Positions 45,920 to 60,049 of a stretch of DNA of 64,000 nt are shown here, one piece after another (the stretch's first letter is position 1; every line of letters begins with the position of its first letter). This DNA comes from Siphlonurus alternatus (lineage: Eukaryota > Arthropoda > Insecta > Ephemeroptera > Siphlonuridae). The stretch lies in NCBI GenBank assembly GCA_949825025.1, contig OX463781.1, positions 43,455,469 to 43,519,468 on the forward strand, given 5' to 3'. Made by a program: the position numbers and the translations under genes. The notes below the pieces were generated by a model. The model saw only the letters and a list, made by a program, of their open reading frames with translations. It was not told where the DNA came from and did no database searches.

Positions 45920-46425
45920 CAATCAGAACTATGTTTAATGTAAAAAGAATGGACTCTTGTTCTCCTGTATTTGCTAAGGAAAAATTTTACCCTTACTCTG
46001 TCAATTTATATACTGTATTATGAAAGTGTCCGTTTTGTTAAGAAAAACATATCTCATGAATATTTTGTTAAGTGCAAAGAGTTTTATTATAATACAAGAA
46101 ATAAGGAAACAATAATTACACCTGCACTGTGTAGATTACAAATAACAAGGGATGGTATTCTATGTCAATTAGATTGTATAACAAGCTTCCATTGTGTATA
46201 AAACGTATACCTCAGTATTGTGATTTTAAAAGAGCCGTATAAAGATATTATTGTTGAAGACTTGTTTTTATATGTTAATTAGTTAACTTATAGTACATTT
46301 AGTTTTTAAGTATGCATTTTTTGACGTGGCTTACCATCTCATATGCAGAGTGCCATCATCATGATTGTGTCCGTATGTTTTGAAAATGACCAATAAAAAG
46401 AATTGAAATTGAATTGATTTAATCA
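45848..46425 (+). pseudogene. Decayed 3' end of a non-LTR retrotransposon (RT C-terminal region)
   Basis: Translation in shifting frames gives IFQLQKKAIRTMFN, then KNFTLTLSIYILYYESVRFV, KKNISHEYF, YNTRNKETIITPALCRLQIT, and after another frameshift RLYNKLPLCIKRIPQYCDFK. The order LQK.A.R.........SIYI.E...FVKKN....YNTRN....P...L......YNKLP is the conserved C-terminal end of the polyprotein of Jockey-like LINEs. At least two frameshifts break it. The run of ~39 As at 45880-45918 is an expansion of the AAAAAA of the Lys-Lys codons. The tail ends AATTGAAATTGAATTGATT, a typical short 3' repeat. 5'-truncated and non-functional. Confidence 0.8.
45880..45918. repeat. Poly(A) run inside the LINE fragment
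   Basis: About 39 As lying where the LINE has its Gln-Lys-Lys codons, so not the 3' tail of the element. Confidence 0.9.
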
Positions 46426-46666
46426 AACAATATTCATAAAATTAAAATATTAATTGAAATTTTTTAAAACTTAATGGTTCAAATTATATTAAAATTTAAC
46501 GTGATTACGTCATGTGGAATAGTACCTGAATTTCAGTGTAGTTATTTCTACATGATATAAAGGTCAATTCGATTTGCTCGTAAAATCCAGCTGCGGGTGA
46601 AAATTATAACGTGTAAAACTGATCATGGAGACATCATACAATTTTATATCATTCACATAAATGTGT

Positions 46667-46838
46667 AGGGCGCGATTCACGAATCAGTTAGCCAGGTTTC
46701 TAGCCACGTTTAGCTTAACCATGTTTAACTAGGGTTGTTTAACACGTAAAACAGGTATAGTTAAACGTGGTTAAGGTAAACGTGGTTAAGGTAAACGTGG
46801 TTAGAAACCTGGTTAACTGCTTCGTGAATCGCACCCGT
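46667..46838. mobile_element. Foldback element, 'GATTCACGAAGCAGTTAGCC' family, copy 3
   Basis: GGGCGCGATTCACGAATC, AGTTAGCCAGGTTTCTAGCC at the left; GGTTAGAAACCTGGTTAACT, CGTGAATCGCACCC at the right. The core has a duplicated GGTAAACGTGGTTAA unit. Confidence 0.88.
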
Positions 46839-48056
46839 AATGTATAGCAAACAATAACCTGTTTAACTGCACACACCTTGCTTAATACGCAGGAGGTATA
46901 TAAAAACTCCATTCAAGCAAACATAGAATAATATCAAACGTGTCTCCCAAGATATAAAAAAAATATTTTTTTTATTTAAATTATTTATAAGATATTTACA
47001 TTTATTGTCCATCAGAGATTAATTTAAAAATCGCAATTATTAGAGCAAATTTTTACAGTAAGTTACTTTCAAGAAGTAAGCAAAAATTTTTCAATTTTAA
47101 TAAATGTAATATTTTCCTAGCAGTTGGTAGGAAAATATTGTTGGCAACAATACAGCATTATATATGTGCTGAGTGGATACAGTAGAGAGAAAAAATGTAT
47201 AGCAACACGCGAGTAAAAGAAAAACCCTATATTATCACTATAATATTACCAGCAACTAACTTTTTTGCCATTCAAAGTTTATAACATGTATCCAGATATT
47301 AATATTTTATAATAGTAAAAAAACGAACTAAATTGAATTTAAAACAAGGAACGGAATTGAAAAAAACAATAGTTTAATTTCACCTGGCTTATGATTTGAA
47401 TTCAATGATTTGAGCTAATTGTTTATTCTATAATTTCGTTTTACCTAGTAATAAAAATTACTGAGTATTAAAAAAATGACATAATATATATAAATTAACA
47501 ATTAGCACTTAACCGGTCTCTCAGTATTGCCGATATTATATTGCACTTTTGTAGTTCACGTACAACTAAATAAAAGAGTTTATTAATAGCTAACGTATAC
47601 TAATTAAGATTTTCCCCATTCATGATGCATGCATGATTGGTATTGAATTTTTAACTTCAAGCAGATGTTAAACGATATTATGTTAACTAATATTGTATTA
47701 ACGCTAGCATTAGCGCAAGGGAAAAAGGTGTCGAAACCACTCGCTACTTTTTTAAAGCTGCATGGAAAATATTGTAATTTAGAATAAAAAAATTCAGGAA
47801 GAAATAAAATAAATAGAGGGCAAAGTATTAATTTAACAAGAAAAAGAAGTATACAGAAGTTTAGTAAATGGAATGGGCTGGTGTGTCACTTGAACCCCTT
47901 CCCGGTTAAGTATACGAGAAATATTCCTTAATTTCACTATATTTTATTAATAATTTATAATTAACATGAAGAAGCTAGTTATTATAGGTGTGTAGCTTTT
48001 TAAAATTATCACGAATTAAGGATAAACAAATATTTGAAAAAATATTGTTCCTACAT
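46839..48056. other. AT-rich intergenic DNA, nothing recognised
   Basis: No repeat unit, RNA gene or coding region seen. Confidence 0.4.
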
Positions 48057-48331
48057 TCTCAGAAATAGGTGTTTCACAAAGTGTTTTAGAAACGTTTAAA
48101 GTGTTTCAAAATTGCCTCCTTAGTTAAGAAACATTAATTGTTTCAAAAAGTGACATTTGAAACACTTAATGTGTTTCTGAAACACGTTAAGTGTTTCTGA
48201 AACACGTTAAGTGTTTCTGAAACACTTCTGAAACACTTTCTGAAACACGAGATATGTCTTAACTAAGGGGGCATTTTTTGAAACACTTTAGGCGTTTCTG
48301 AAACACTTTGTGAAACACCTATTTCTGAGAG
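48057..48331. mobile_element. Foldback element with a tandem palindrome core
   Basis: Ends TCTCAGAAATAGGTGTTTCA / TGAAACACCTATTTCTGAGA. The core contains several tandem GTGTTTCTGAAACAC(GTTAA) units at 48169-48250, each itself a palindrome, so the whole is a palindrome of palindromes. Confidence 0.88.
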
Positions 48332-48590
48332 TGATACAGCTAAAAAAAAAAAAAAAAAAAAACTTAATACTGTCTTTTTAGTTTGGGTAATCGATTTAAA
48401 CATTGTAATAGTGTATAGTTAATTCAGAATATTCACATTATAGATTCAAAAGAGTGTGGAAGATGATGGAGAGTTAAGGGGAGGTAAATCAGGAAAAGGA
48501 AGAAACGAAGACCGAGATTGAAACTTACGCACGAAAATGGAAAGGGGAATAGGGAGAATCATTAAATTGAGACAGCCACTTATGGTAAGC

Positions 48591-48922
48591 AATGGACAAC
48601 ATACATGAAAAAATTTTATTGCAGAAATAAATATAGGGTACCAAATTATGCTACTCTGAATTTTTTCAGATTTTTTTGAAACCCAGAACTATTTTTAAAT
48701 AATTATTGAAAGTGCGGCCACGCCCCCTGGAGGCGTCAATGGGCGTCCAGTCTCTATCCTTTTTATTAAGGCTGCAGGGGTGCCAACTGAAATCACAGGA
48801 CTTTCAATAATTATTTAAAAATAGTTTCGGGTTTCAAAAAAATCTGAAAAAATTCAGAGTAGCATAATTTGGTACCATCTATTCATTTCTGCAATAAAAT
48901 TTTTTCATGTATGTTGTCCATT
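48591..48922. mobile_element. Foldback element, 'AATGGACAACATACATG' family, copy 1
   Basis: Ends AATGGACAACATACATGA / CATGTATGTTGTCCATT; arms TTTTATTGCAGAAATAAATA, GGTACCAAATTATGCTACTC, TTTTTTCAGATTTTTTTGAA pair over ~120 bp. GC-rich core GTGCGGCCACGCCCCCTGG. Arm motifs are shared with the TGGAGTATCGAC family, suggesting common ancestry. Confidence 0.88.
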
Positions 48923-49837
48923 CTTCATAAAGTCCACGAGTTGGCATGGCAATGAAAACACATTTTATGTTGTAGTTCTTACCCAAGTAATAAAGGTTTG
49001 GATATTTATTTTGCTGAAAATAAAAAAAAAAAAAAAAAAGGATTTTGAACATTTTCATGACATTGTCAGACAAATTATTTTTTTGTGCCAAAACTGTTAT
49101 GTTATAGATAGCGACAAAAGTCAAACAGGGATGCATTTTCAGATAAATCACCCAATTTTTTATATATGTGAATGTGACCTTGAACAATTTTCAAGGTCAA
49201 CGGTCAAAGGTTAAAAATTTCAAAATCGAATAAAAAAGAGAGGGACTCGACAAAAATTGCGAAAAAAATAGGTAATATAGCACCTGTATATGTCTAACAG
49301 AAACTGCAATAAAAATTTTGAAGGAATTTTTTGTTCACGAGCTAGAATTTTTTCAGTTGGTTGTATTTCCATTGACGTAATGACGGAAAAATATCTAGCT
49401 CATGAACAAAATGTTCCTCCAAACTTTTTATTGTATTTTCTGTTAGACCTATGCAGGTGCTATGTTACCAATATTTTTCGTAATTTTTTTCGTGTTTCTT
49501 TGTTATTCAATTTTGAAGTTTTCGACCTTTGACCGTTGACATAGAAAATTGTTCAAAGACATGGTCACATATATCAAAAGTTTGGTAATTTATCTGTAAA
49601 TGTATCCCCGTTTGATTTTTGTCGGTATATATAACAGTACAAAAAAAAAAAAAAAAATCCGACAGGGTAATGAAAATTTTCTAATGAAAATTTTCAAAAT
49701 TTCAAAATCCGTGTTTTTTTTTTTTTCAGCCAAATAAATATTCAAACCTTTATTACTTGGGTAAGGACTACAACATATATTTTGTGAAAATCAGAATTTT
49801 TCATTGACTATGCCAACTCTTGGTCTCTTTGAAGAAA
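48922..49837. mobile_element. Large foldback, ~915 bp
   Basis: Left CTTCATAAAGTCCACGAGTT, GGCATGGCAATGAAAA, TAGTTCTTACCCAAGTAATA and AAGGTTTGGATATTTATTTT pair with right AATAAATATTCAAACCTTTA, TATTACTTGGGTAAGGACTA, TTTTTCATTGACTATGCCAA and TCTTTGAAGAAA. The inner arms match through GACAAAAGTCAAACAGGGAT / GTTTGATTTTTGTCGG and AACGGTCAAAGG / CCTTTGACCGTTG, TTTTGTTCACGAGCTAGA / TCTAGCTCATGAACAAAA. The two arms have diverged by small indels. Its left end abuts the previous foldback. Confidence 0.85.
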
Positions 49838-50680
49838 TACTTACCTTTTGTAATATAGAGGAAGAGCCAAAGGAAGGAAAAATAACAACAAGAATATTGC
49901 GTTTTGTTCAATTACCATTTAGATTTGAATGTTGAAATAGAGCAAAGAAGTCTGTAACCTAGCGCTAAATAAGACTTGCTATATAACACTTGTAGAAAAT
50001 AAAATAGACAACGTAATTTTTAATGTTTTTCTTTTGTTACTTAATAGTTGTCTAAATATTTAAAAATTTTACATCATTAAGCCAGATGCTCTGAATATAA
50101 AAATACTTCAATAATTAGTTTATTAATTACAAAGTAGTACTTCATATATTATACATGTAGGAAGATATCCATGGACCCGAAACTACTGTATTTAATGCGT
50201 ATTATTGCATCCCAACAATGGTACAACAATCTATACCCCAACACCTTTCTTACTGTATATATTACGCCATTACGTTTTTTTTTTTTTTATTATTTTTTTT
50301 ACTTAAAATATATAATAAAAAACTTTATTTAATCAAGTAAATATTAACAATTGAAATTTATTAATAAAAATTGTAAGACCAAAGAATCAATCAACTATAA
50401 CTGATATATAATTGTACCGAAGTTGTGAAGCAACAACTTTTGTTCACACTCAGACTTCATGGAACGGAAAATAATTAAATGTTCCATTAACAACAAAATG
50501 TTTTTTCATCTAATTTTCCTGGAAATTTGTCCAGGAAATTTAAAAACTTCAAGAGTTTCACTGAATAACATTGTGTTGTTCAAATATCATTGTGTGCTGC
50601 AATTTCTAGACCTAAATTAGAAAGCAGTAATTGTTTTAACGCTTTTTATTTATAACTTATAACGGTTATGAAGGATCGAG

Positions 50681-50683
<3 letters not shown>
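49838..50683. other. AT-rich intergenic DNA, nothing recognised
   Basis: T-run near 50275-50300. A small hairpin ATTTTCCTGGAAATTTGTCC / AGGAAATTTAAA lies at about 50512-50545. Nothing else supported. Confidence 0.4.
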
Positions 50684-50736
<53 letters not shown>

Positions 50737-50737
50737 T
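50684..50737. repeat. (AT)n microsatellite
   Basis: About 54 bp of AT with one AATAT break. Confidence 0.95.
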
Positions 50738-50829
50738 CGTTTTGTTTCTTACTTAAAAACATGGTTAGTTTAATTAAATTTTAGCTAGCAGCTATTTATA
50801 TTTCTACATTACTTCTTTGTAAATCACAC

Positions 50830-50931
50830 TAATCCTTTTTACCCTAAATAATCGAATGAGTGATCCAAATTTATTAAAAATCATTTTTAATAAACTTGAA
50901 TCACTCTTCAATTATTTGGGATAAAAAATCC
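50830..50931. mobile_element. Short foldback, ~100 bp
   Basis: AATCCTTTTTACCCTAAATA and ATGAGTGAT at the left, ATCACTC and ATTATTTGGGATAAAAAATC at the right. Confidence 0.65.
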
Positions 50932-51040
50932 AAACACATAGAGAATATTGAAACAATAAGATTAAATTATTATAATTATAACTATTATAATAATATTATG
51001 TACAATTTAATGTGATAATATACTGGCAGTGAATATTCCG

Positions 51041-51216
51041 AGGGGTAAATCGTTGCGCTTCTCCGCTACTTGGTTCCCCTGGCTTTGGACCATTGCACTT
51101 CCGTTTCATTGACAAAAGCTATATAGCGTCCATCCTGGCTGAGGTTTCCACGTTTCTTTCAGTTGCAGGCAAATGCCGCGATGGATTGCAAGGCCGTAGC
51201 CTCCCCCATTCCAAGC
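51041..51216 (+). mobile_element. Truncated copy of the 5S-derived SINE-like repeat
   Basis: GGTAAATCGTTGCGCTTCTC, CCCCTGGCTTTGGACCATTG, CACTTCCGTTTCATTGACAA, GTCCATCCTGGCTGAGGTTT, GGCAAATGCCGCGATGGATT and GCAAGGCCGTAGCC match the reverse complement of 63230-63390 nearly base for base. The 5S-like head is missing. The open frame through it is not a gene. Confidence 0.8.
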
Positions 51217-52272
51217 AGCATTTTTTTATTTGCACTTTATCTGATTTGCATTTTACTTTCATATTAATTTTATAAAAGTGTATTTAAACTGAAATGCAAA
51301 ATAATGCAAATTTTAAGAAATCACATAATAATTACTATAAAATATCAGTTTCTTATTATATTATATATTTAAATTCCAAGGAATTCAATAACTTGCTGAC
51401 AGTCATGAAAATATAATTATTATATATTTTTAATGCAGTCATATATAAATGCGTATATAACCTTTTAAATTAACTTAGTTATTTCATACTAAAATATTTA
51501 AAATATTATAACATAAAATTTTGAAAAAAACTTGCAAAGTACTTCAGTAGAATTGAATAGAATTTTAGTTGATGAAAATTTAGTCACAAGTTTATACATG
51601 ATGTTAAACGTAGTAAGTGAAATATCATTGAGAGGTTCTCCAAAGTTTGTCGTGTCAAAGTGGGTGGGGGAAGTACCAAGCAAGGAGGTACCCTTCATAA
51701 AAAAGTTCTCCAACATGTCGTCAGTGTTCGAAGGTCATTAGCGCCTTCATCAAAATCACAACTTGATTATACACCTCGAATGTAAATTAAAGACTGATGC
51801 CAGCAGCTTAATGATGCACGGTTATAAGTAGAAACTTTTTGCTTTTAAGAAAGTGACACATTGAGAATTGAAAAGAAACTTTTGGAGATGATGAAGAAAG
51901 AGAAGATCTTGAAATAAACCTTTCTTTACAAAAATTATTACCTTAATTTTTATATTCATTAATATTTATTTAATGACAAATTTCAAAAGTTTCTTTTTCA
52001 AATTAAGTTGTGCTATTTAAAGTATAATAATAAAGAAAATGCCTAAATTTTTTAAGTTACATAATTCGTTCAACATGTATAAGAAGCAAATTGCGTACAT
52101 TTCCTCGAATAAAACATTTAAATGTATATAGAATAAGAAAATAAGAAGGTTTTATAATTTCTTAATATTTACATGTATTTATCTTTTACATCCATGGGTA
52201 TATTAGTATTTATTCATGTAAAGCTAAATTTTAAAGTATTGAAAATAAATTATTTTATATCTCAATTAGAAG

Positions 52273-52604
52273 AATGGACAACATACATAAAAAAATTTTA
52301 TTGCAGAAATGAATAGATGGTACCAAATTATGCTACTCTGAATTTTTTCAGATTTTTTTGAAACCCGGAACTATTTTTAAATAATTACTGAAAGTCCTGT
52401 GATTTCAGTTGGCACCCCTGCAGCCTTAATAAAAAGGATAGAGACTGGACGCCTATTGACGCCTCCAGGGGGCGTGGCCGCACTTTCAATAATTATTTAA
52501 AAATAGTTTTGGGTTTCAAAAAAATCTGAAAGAATTCAGAGTAGCATAAATTGGTACCCTCTATTTATTTCTGCAATAAAAGAAATTCATGTATGTTGTC
52601 CATT
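52273..52604. mobile_element. Foldback element, 'AATGGACAACATACATG' family, copy 2
   Basis: The ends and arms are as in 48591-48922, highly similar. The asymmetric core (CTGTGATTTCAGTTGGCACC ... GGGGGCGTGGCCGC) is the reverse complement of that copy, showing insertion in the opposite direction. Confidence 0.88.
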
Positions 52605-52904
52605 AATTAATTTACTAAATGCAAGGAAAAGTTTAAGTCTTTTTATAAATAATATTGTAATTAATGATATAAAATAATGAAGATAAAAAATATGAAAAAA
52701 GTGGAAGATTACCGGAATCGTCATTCGTAAAACAATATTATGTATAGTAAGAAAAAGACAATCGGGTATATTGTGATAATTATTAAGAAGATGATGAAGA
52801 ACCTAATACATGAACTTCTTTTCACTACATATATTATACTTCATACTGTATAACCTTAATTGAGTAGCGCTAATTCTTGTATTTTTTTTTTTTTTAATCT
52901 TTAA

Positions 52905-53130
52905 AAGGTGGATTTTTATGGGCGGCAACGACGATGCGGAGCGATTTGACGTAAAAGCTGGGGAATCCTTTGCGGCGGCGAATTCGCCGGTAATCGCATT
53001 AATTACGATGCTCTTTTTCTTTTAATTGCCAAATATGGCCGCCAATGGATGGATGTTACAGCAAGTGCGCTTTATTTGCGTCGCGTCGCAGGATGGAAAT
53101 CACCCATGAAAATCCACCCTTGAAAATGTA
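52905..53130. mobile_element. MITE, 'AGGTGGATT' family, copy 3
   Basis: TTTAAAAGGTGGATTTTTAT at the left and ATGAAAATCCACCCTTG at the right; interior GGGCGGCAACGACGATGC, GAATTCGCCGGTAATCGC, GGATGTTACAGCAAGTGCGC. Same direction as 9131-9348. TTAA is not clean at this copy. Confidence 0.75.
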
Positions 53131-53620
53131 TTGTATTCGTAAAGTATTTGGCAATTTTAAATAATATAGGTTGAAATAAATTTACATTAATTCATTTACA
53201 TAATACAGCATGTTAAGTATATATAGAATATGGTGACAGGTTTTCTTCATTAAAAAAATATCATGATATATATAGCTGAGAATTTTCAATACTAAGAGAA
53301 AACTGTATGTGCTTTATACAGCTTTATCTCTAAAGCAGAGCTTTGTTGTACAAAATAAAAAATCAAGTCATAGTGCACAGTTAATTGTATTATTAAGATA
53401 ATCTAAATTACTAAATTTTTTAATTAATATAAAAAAAATGTGATTACTATTATAAAAATGATATTGGCTCTCTACTGCATAAGGTGTTATAGTAGAAGCC
53501 ACGTCAGATCAATCACATGGATGTTGCGGCCTTCATTATCGGAAAGCACCATTAAACAACGTCCGTATATGGAAGTGATGGTGGCGCCTGCGTGCAGGAT
53601 GTGGCACCGTGATGTATACT

Positions 53621-53830
53621 ACAGTGAAATTAATTTAACATTCCTTCAGGAAGTAGCCGGAAGTGTAAAGTTTGCAGCTCTTCTGTTTGTAATTCAGTTT
53701 TGAAATTTGACACAGTGGTTTTGAAGTAGAAGTACTGACCTATTTGTGAAATTGTAACACTAAAATGCGAATAGGTAGACCAGAAACCTCACACTTTCGG
53801 CCACTTCCGATATCATATAAATTTTAGTGT
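53621..53830. mobile_element. Foldback element, 'TTCCGG' family, copy 3
   Basis: ACAGTGAAATTAATTTAACA and AGGAAGTAGCCGGAAGTG at the left, CACTTTCGGCCACTTCC and ATCATATAAATTTTAGTG at the right. Confidence 0.65.
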
Positions 53831-53973
53831 ATGTGACTGATAGCAGCAGCAGCAGGACCCGTGACGAATCAGGATCAGTGGCTATGCAAATCTCCCACAA
53901 TATGTATAATGTTACAGATAACTGTATATATGAGAACAATTTACATTTGCTGGACATGTGTTCCCACATATAA

Positions 53974-53977
<4 letters not shown>

Positions 53978-54050
<73 letters not shown>
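53978..54050. repeat. (TC)n microsatellite
   Basis: About 73 bp of perfect TC repeats. Confidence 0.97.
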
Positions 54051-56336
<2,286 letters not shown>

Positions 56337-57066
56337 TTACAATGCGTATAATATGCCCTGGCTACCCACCAAACATTGTATCACTTATACCATAGCACTA
56401 TACATATTTGTAACTGCTCAATGCTTTGTTTTCTAATGAATCTAGAATTAGATGTGAATTAACAACATTTCCCTTAAAACATTAATTAAAAAATTATAGA
56501 AAAATATAGTATATACCACAACCATACCACTCTAAAACTAAAATATAAATCATGTGTTTTATAATGTATCAAATGAAAAGTGATTTTTCTCTTATTTTGA
56601 CATTGAATGATTTTATACAGTAACAACCAGAATTGGTTGCTGTTATTTTTTTCTCGAAAATACCACAATATATATAATTTAAAAAAAAAAAAAAAACATT
56701 ATTACGATAAATGACTAGTGGTTTATTATATATCATCTGTTATTGCCTATACTGTATGTTACAGAACCTATCTATATAATATTGATGACAGTACATCTTT
56801 CTCCACAGAAAACGGAAATGTCTTGATTTGTCTCAATGACATCTGTGTGTACGCAATTTCACATTATTGGGTTTTATTTTTGTTACTTTAAAAAAAAAAA
56901 AAGAATTTCTCACAAAGGTCACGTAAGGACATGCATGGGCAAAAGGGCAACTTATATCCTCCTGTAACTCAAAATACATGGGCAGAGAGTGCACTTTCTC
57001 CACAAATTTTTTATTATACACGAATATTTTATGATAGTTATGAAATATTTTTTAGCACAATACAAT

Positions 57067-57380
57067 TAATGGACAACCTACATGAAAAGTTTTATTGCAG
57101 AAAGGAAAAGAGGATTATTATTATTATTATTATTATTTTTTTTTTTTTTCAGATTTTTAAGAGTCATGGAAACTATTGAAAGTATACATATTATAATTAG
57201 AGGCAACAATAGGCATTACTTCTTATTAAAAAGGAATATAACTAAAAGGGGCGTAATCTGAACTATGAATAAGTTTTAGCAATGCTTTTCTAGTCTTTAA
57301 AAAAAAAGAATAACGAAATTCGATACTCTTTATTGGCTTCTGCACTATAATATTTTTATATGAATAATTTCATGTAAGTT
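57067..57380. mobile_element. Degraded copy of the 'AATGGACAACATACATG' foldback
   Basis: AATGGACAACCTACATGAAA, TTTTATTGCAGAAA and TTTTTCAGATTTTTAAGAG match the left arm; an ATT repeat (57114-57137) has expanded where the arm reads GGTACCAAATTATG. TTATTAAAAAGGA matches the core. The right arm is barely recognisable. Confidence 0.6.
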
Positions 57381-58286
57381 TTCTTTAACGTTGATAGGAA
57401 AACATCTAAAATGCTTAACAAATTGCCTAACGTTAATAAGTGTATAATTATGATGTGTTTTCTAAATAAAAGCCTGTTAAATTTCAATTTAAAGTGCTAC
57501 ATTGTTTTAAAATAAAAACTTATTATTAAGTGTATTTAATATTATAAATTTTTTATTATATTAAATTATTAGTTCAAACCATTTTTTTATTAATAAAGCT
57601 TTAACTATTATACAAAGTTTTAGTAATAATAATAAGTTTCCTTGCTCTAATGTAAACTCTCTTGGAGTGGACAACTTGTTGCAAGTAATCCCAGCTGGAC
57701 ATCCAGCTAATCCTGAGGGCTTTGATTGGAATGGCTGGATTAACACACACCGTTTGTGACGTAATCATGGTTAAACACAAACCACTGCAGTATCGATCAG
57801 AAATATTTTTATTTATCATGCAGTTGACAGTTACATAAACTTCATTATTTTATGTATGATGTCATTTGTCATAGTAAAAAAAAAATATATAAATTTTATG
57901 AATAATGTATAAAAACCATTTTATTGACCCTTGAAAATATAATAATAAAAAAATATATATATCATAAATTTCATAAAACTAAAAACATACTGTGTATTTG
58001 AAATGACACAATTTTTATGTACATATCATATTTTTCTTTATCGTTAGTCTCATTTATAATAAAAAATATATATATTTTTGTGTTTGATAAAAATATATAT
58101 ATTATTAAGTTTTGTTTCAAAATAAACACAAGTTGTTACAATAAATTGTTGTCAAAAAGACTTTTTAATCACTCAAAAGCTTTCTTTTTAGGTGCACATT
58201 TTTGTATCGACTTTTACATTTCTGACAAATACTTTTAAAGGGAGAAAAAAAAAAGTTGAAAAATGTAAATAATCTTATAGGTACTT
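57381..58286. other. AT-rich intergenic DNA, nothing recognised
   Basis: A GC-richer patch at 57640-57790 is unassigned. The rest is plain AT-rich. Confidence 0.4.
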
Positions 58287-60049
58287 TCTTAATAAAATTT
58301 GGCTGAAATTTATTTATTTATTTATTCATTTTGAACTTTTACAGGTTGTGCAGGACAAACATATGTTCACGTCAAGTTTTAATATAAATACAAAACAATA
58401 CACACAATATCATAACATACATAATGAGCAAATACAATTATTTATCTTTAACATAACAAAAAGAAAATTAGGGGGAAGAACAAATTCAATTTCAGCTAAA
58501 AACACTATCCATTATTTTTTGCGAATTATTATCAACAATTTTTATTTTATCATGATTCAAGACTTGAATTGATTAAGTTTCTGATTGTTGTTTATTTATT
58601 CCAACAGAATTCTCTCAGATAATTTATTTCTCTCGAAAGCCTTAATGGAATAAAACTCTTTGGATATCAATACCTTTTTCAGTTTAGTTCGAAATAGTTT
58701 ATTACTTTCTATTTCTTTAAGACAATTAGGTAAAAATTCGAAAAATTTAACTGTTCGGTACAGAGAACAGTTTTTGAAGAATTCGGAATTATGTTTTTCA
58801 GTAGCAACATTCAATTTATGTCTAGTATTATAATTGTGGAAACAATCATTTTGAACATAAAAACTTGGATTATTTTTTTTAAAAGAGGCACAATTTAAGA
58901 TATAAATGCAAGGGACAGTTAACATATTATTGGCTTTAAAGTGTGAAATACAAGACTGTCCCTTTGGGAGCCTTAATATTGTTCTAAGAGCTCTCTTTTG
59001 TAAAATAAAACAACGAGTTAATAGCTCAGTTCTGCATCCCCAATTAATTATACCATATGCTAAATGTGAATAAAAATGTGCATAATATATAGTTAGCAAT
59101 GTTTCATGAGAAATTATTGTCAGTATATTTTTAACTACTGACTTTCAGTAGTTTCGAAATATTTTCTATGTTTTAACACCTCAATTATATATCCCAGTGT
59201 AAGGATATGCTGAAAAAATAAAATGTGCTGAAAAATAGAAATATGTACTGAAAAAAAATTAATAACCTGAAAAAAATAAGGTGAAATTAAAAAGCAAATG
59301 AAGAACGCAAACCGTAAATATAATTTAGTCAGCTGCAGTGGAAAATTTTGTGAACGCGATGATGGCGTCATGTCATGATATTGAAGAAAAACGACGAGAA
59401 ATATCTCTAATTGGTTCAAAAGTTTATAATATTTATATTCACTAAGTTGCAGCGATACTTTGTAGCGTATTTCTTTTAAGAGATCGTTCTATATTAAGAG
59501 ATGAGATGCAAATTCAGTTACCCAAACTCCCTTCATGCCTGCTGTAGGTTAGTAACTGCTATTAGTATTATACTATCGGTCTAATTAATTATCAATTAAT
59601 ATTATTTATATGTTATTTATCACCATTTTTTTCACCGTTTTATTTATTGTTGATAATATTTCTAGCTAATTTTATACTAAAATAAAAAAGATCGTATTTA
59701 TTTTTTTACAATCGAATGATATTACATTAAATTTATGTACCAAGGCATAATAAAATTATAATAAGTTAATATATTATTAAATCTATAGAAATAAAACTTA
59801 ATTTTGTTGTATAAATTCAAGAATTACATATTTCTGAATTTCGTAAATCGTACATGATTTCAATGTTAAAGAAAACACTGAAAATATTTCAGTGCTTGCT
59901 ACCCACTGAAAATAGGGTGTCAATTGACAGTGGTTTCTAACACCTGAAAACCAACACATGAATAATATTCAGGGGTATCAATCCACTGAATATAAGATGT
60001 CAATTTCAGTATCAGGAATATACTGACATTCAGCCAAATTTTATTAAGA
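58287..60049. mobile_element. Composite repeat with perfect 21-bp terminal inverted repeats
   Basis: A 21-base sequence beginning TCTTAATAAAATTTGGCTGA at 58287-58307 is present as an exact reverse complement at 60029-60049. Between them are a LINE fragment next to the left repeat and, on both sides, clusters of short CTGA/TCAG motifs (59135-59280 and 59880-60030). No transposase frame was found. It may be a non-autonomous DNA transposon with a nested LINE. Confidence 0.5.
58308..59125 (-). pseudogene. 5'-truncated non-LTR retrotransposon, RT C-terminal region
   Basis: The minus-strand frame 59099-58596 reads LLTIYYAHFYSHLAYGIINW, then ELLTRCFILQKRALRTILRL, LTVPCIYILNCASFKKNN, HNYNTRHKLNVAT and a C-terminal Lys-rich end. 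The order Y.AHF.SHL.YGI..WG...........LQK.A.R........L.....Y.........YNTR is the conserved C-terminal part of the ORF2 of Jockey-like LINEs. In the full element the upstream endonuclease and RT catalytic domains would precede it; they are absent. The frame itself is intact for 167 codons, so this copy is younger than 45848-46425. Its 3' tail is AATGAATAAATAAATAAATT at 58308-58333. Confidence 0.82.

Noticed and set aside
53440..53703. 87-codon plus-strand frame
   Set aside because: No family similarity, and part of it runs into a TTCCGG-family foldback.
57114..57150. ATT repeat followed by T-run as an independent microsatellite
   Set aside because: It replaces part of the left arm of a degraded foldback (57067-57380), so it is described there.
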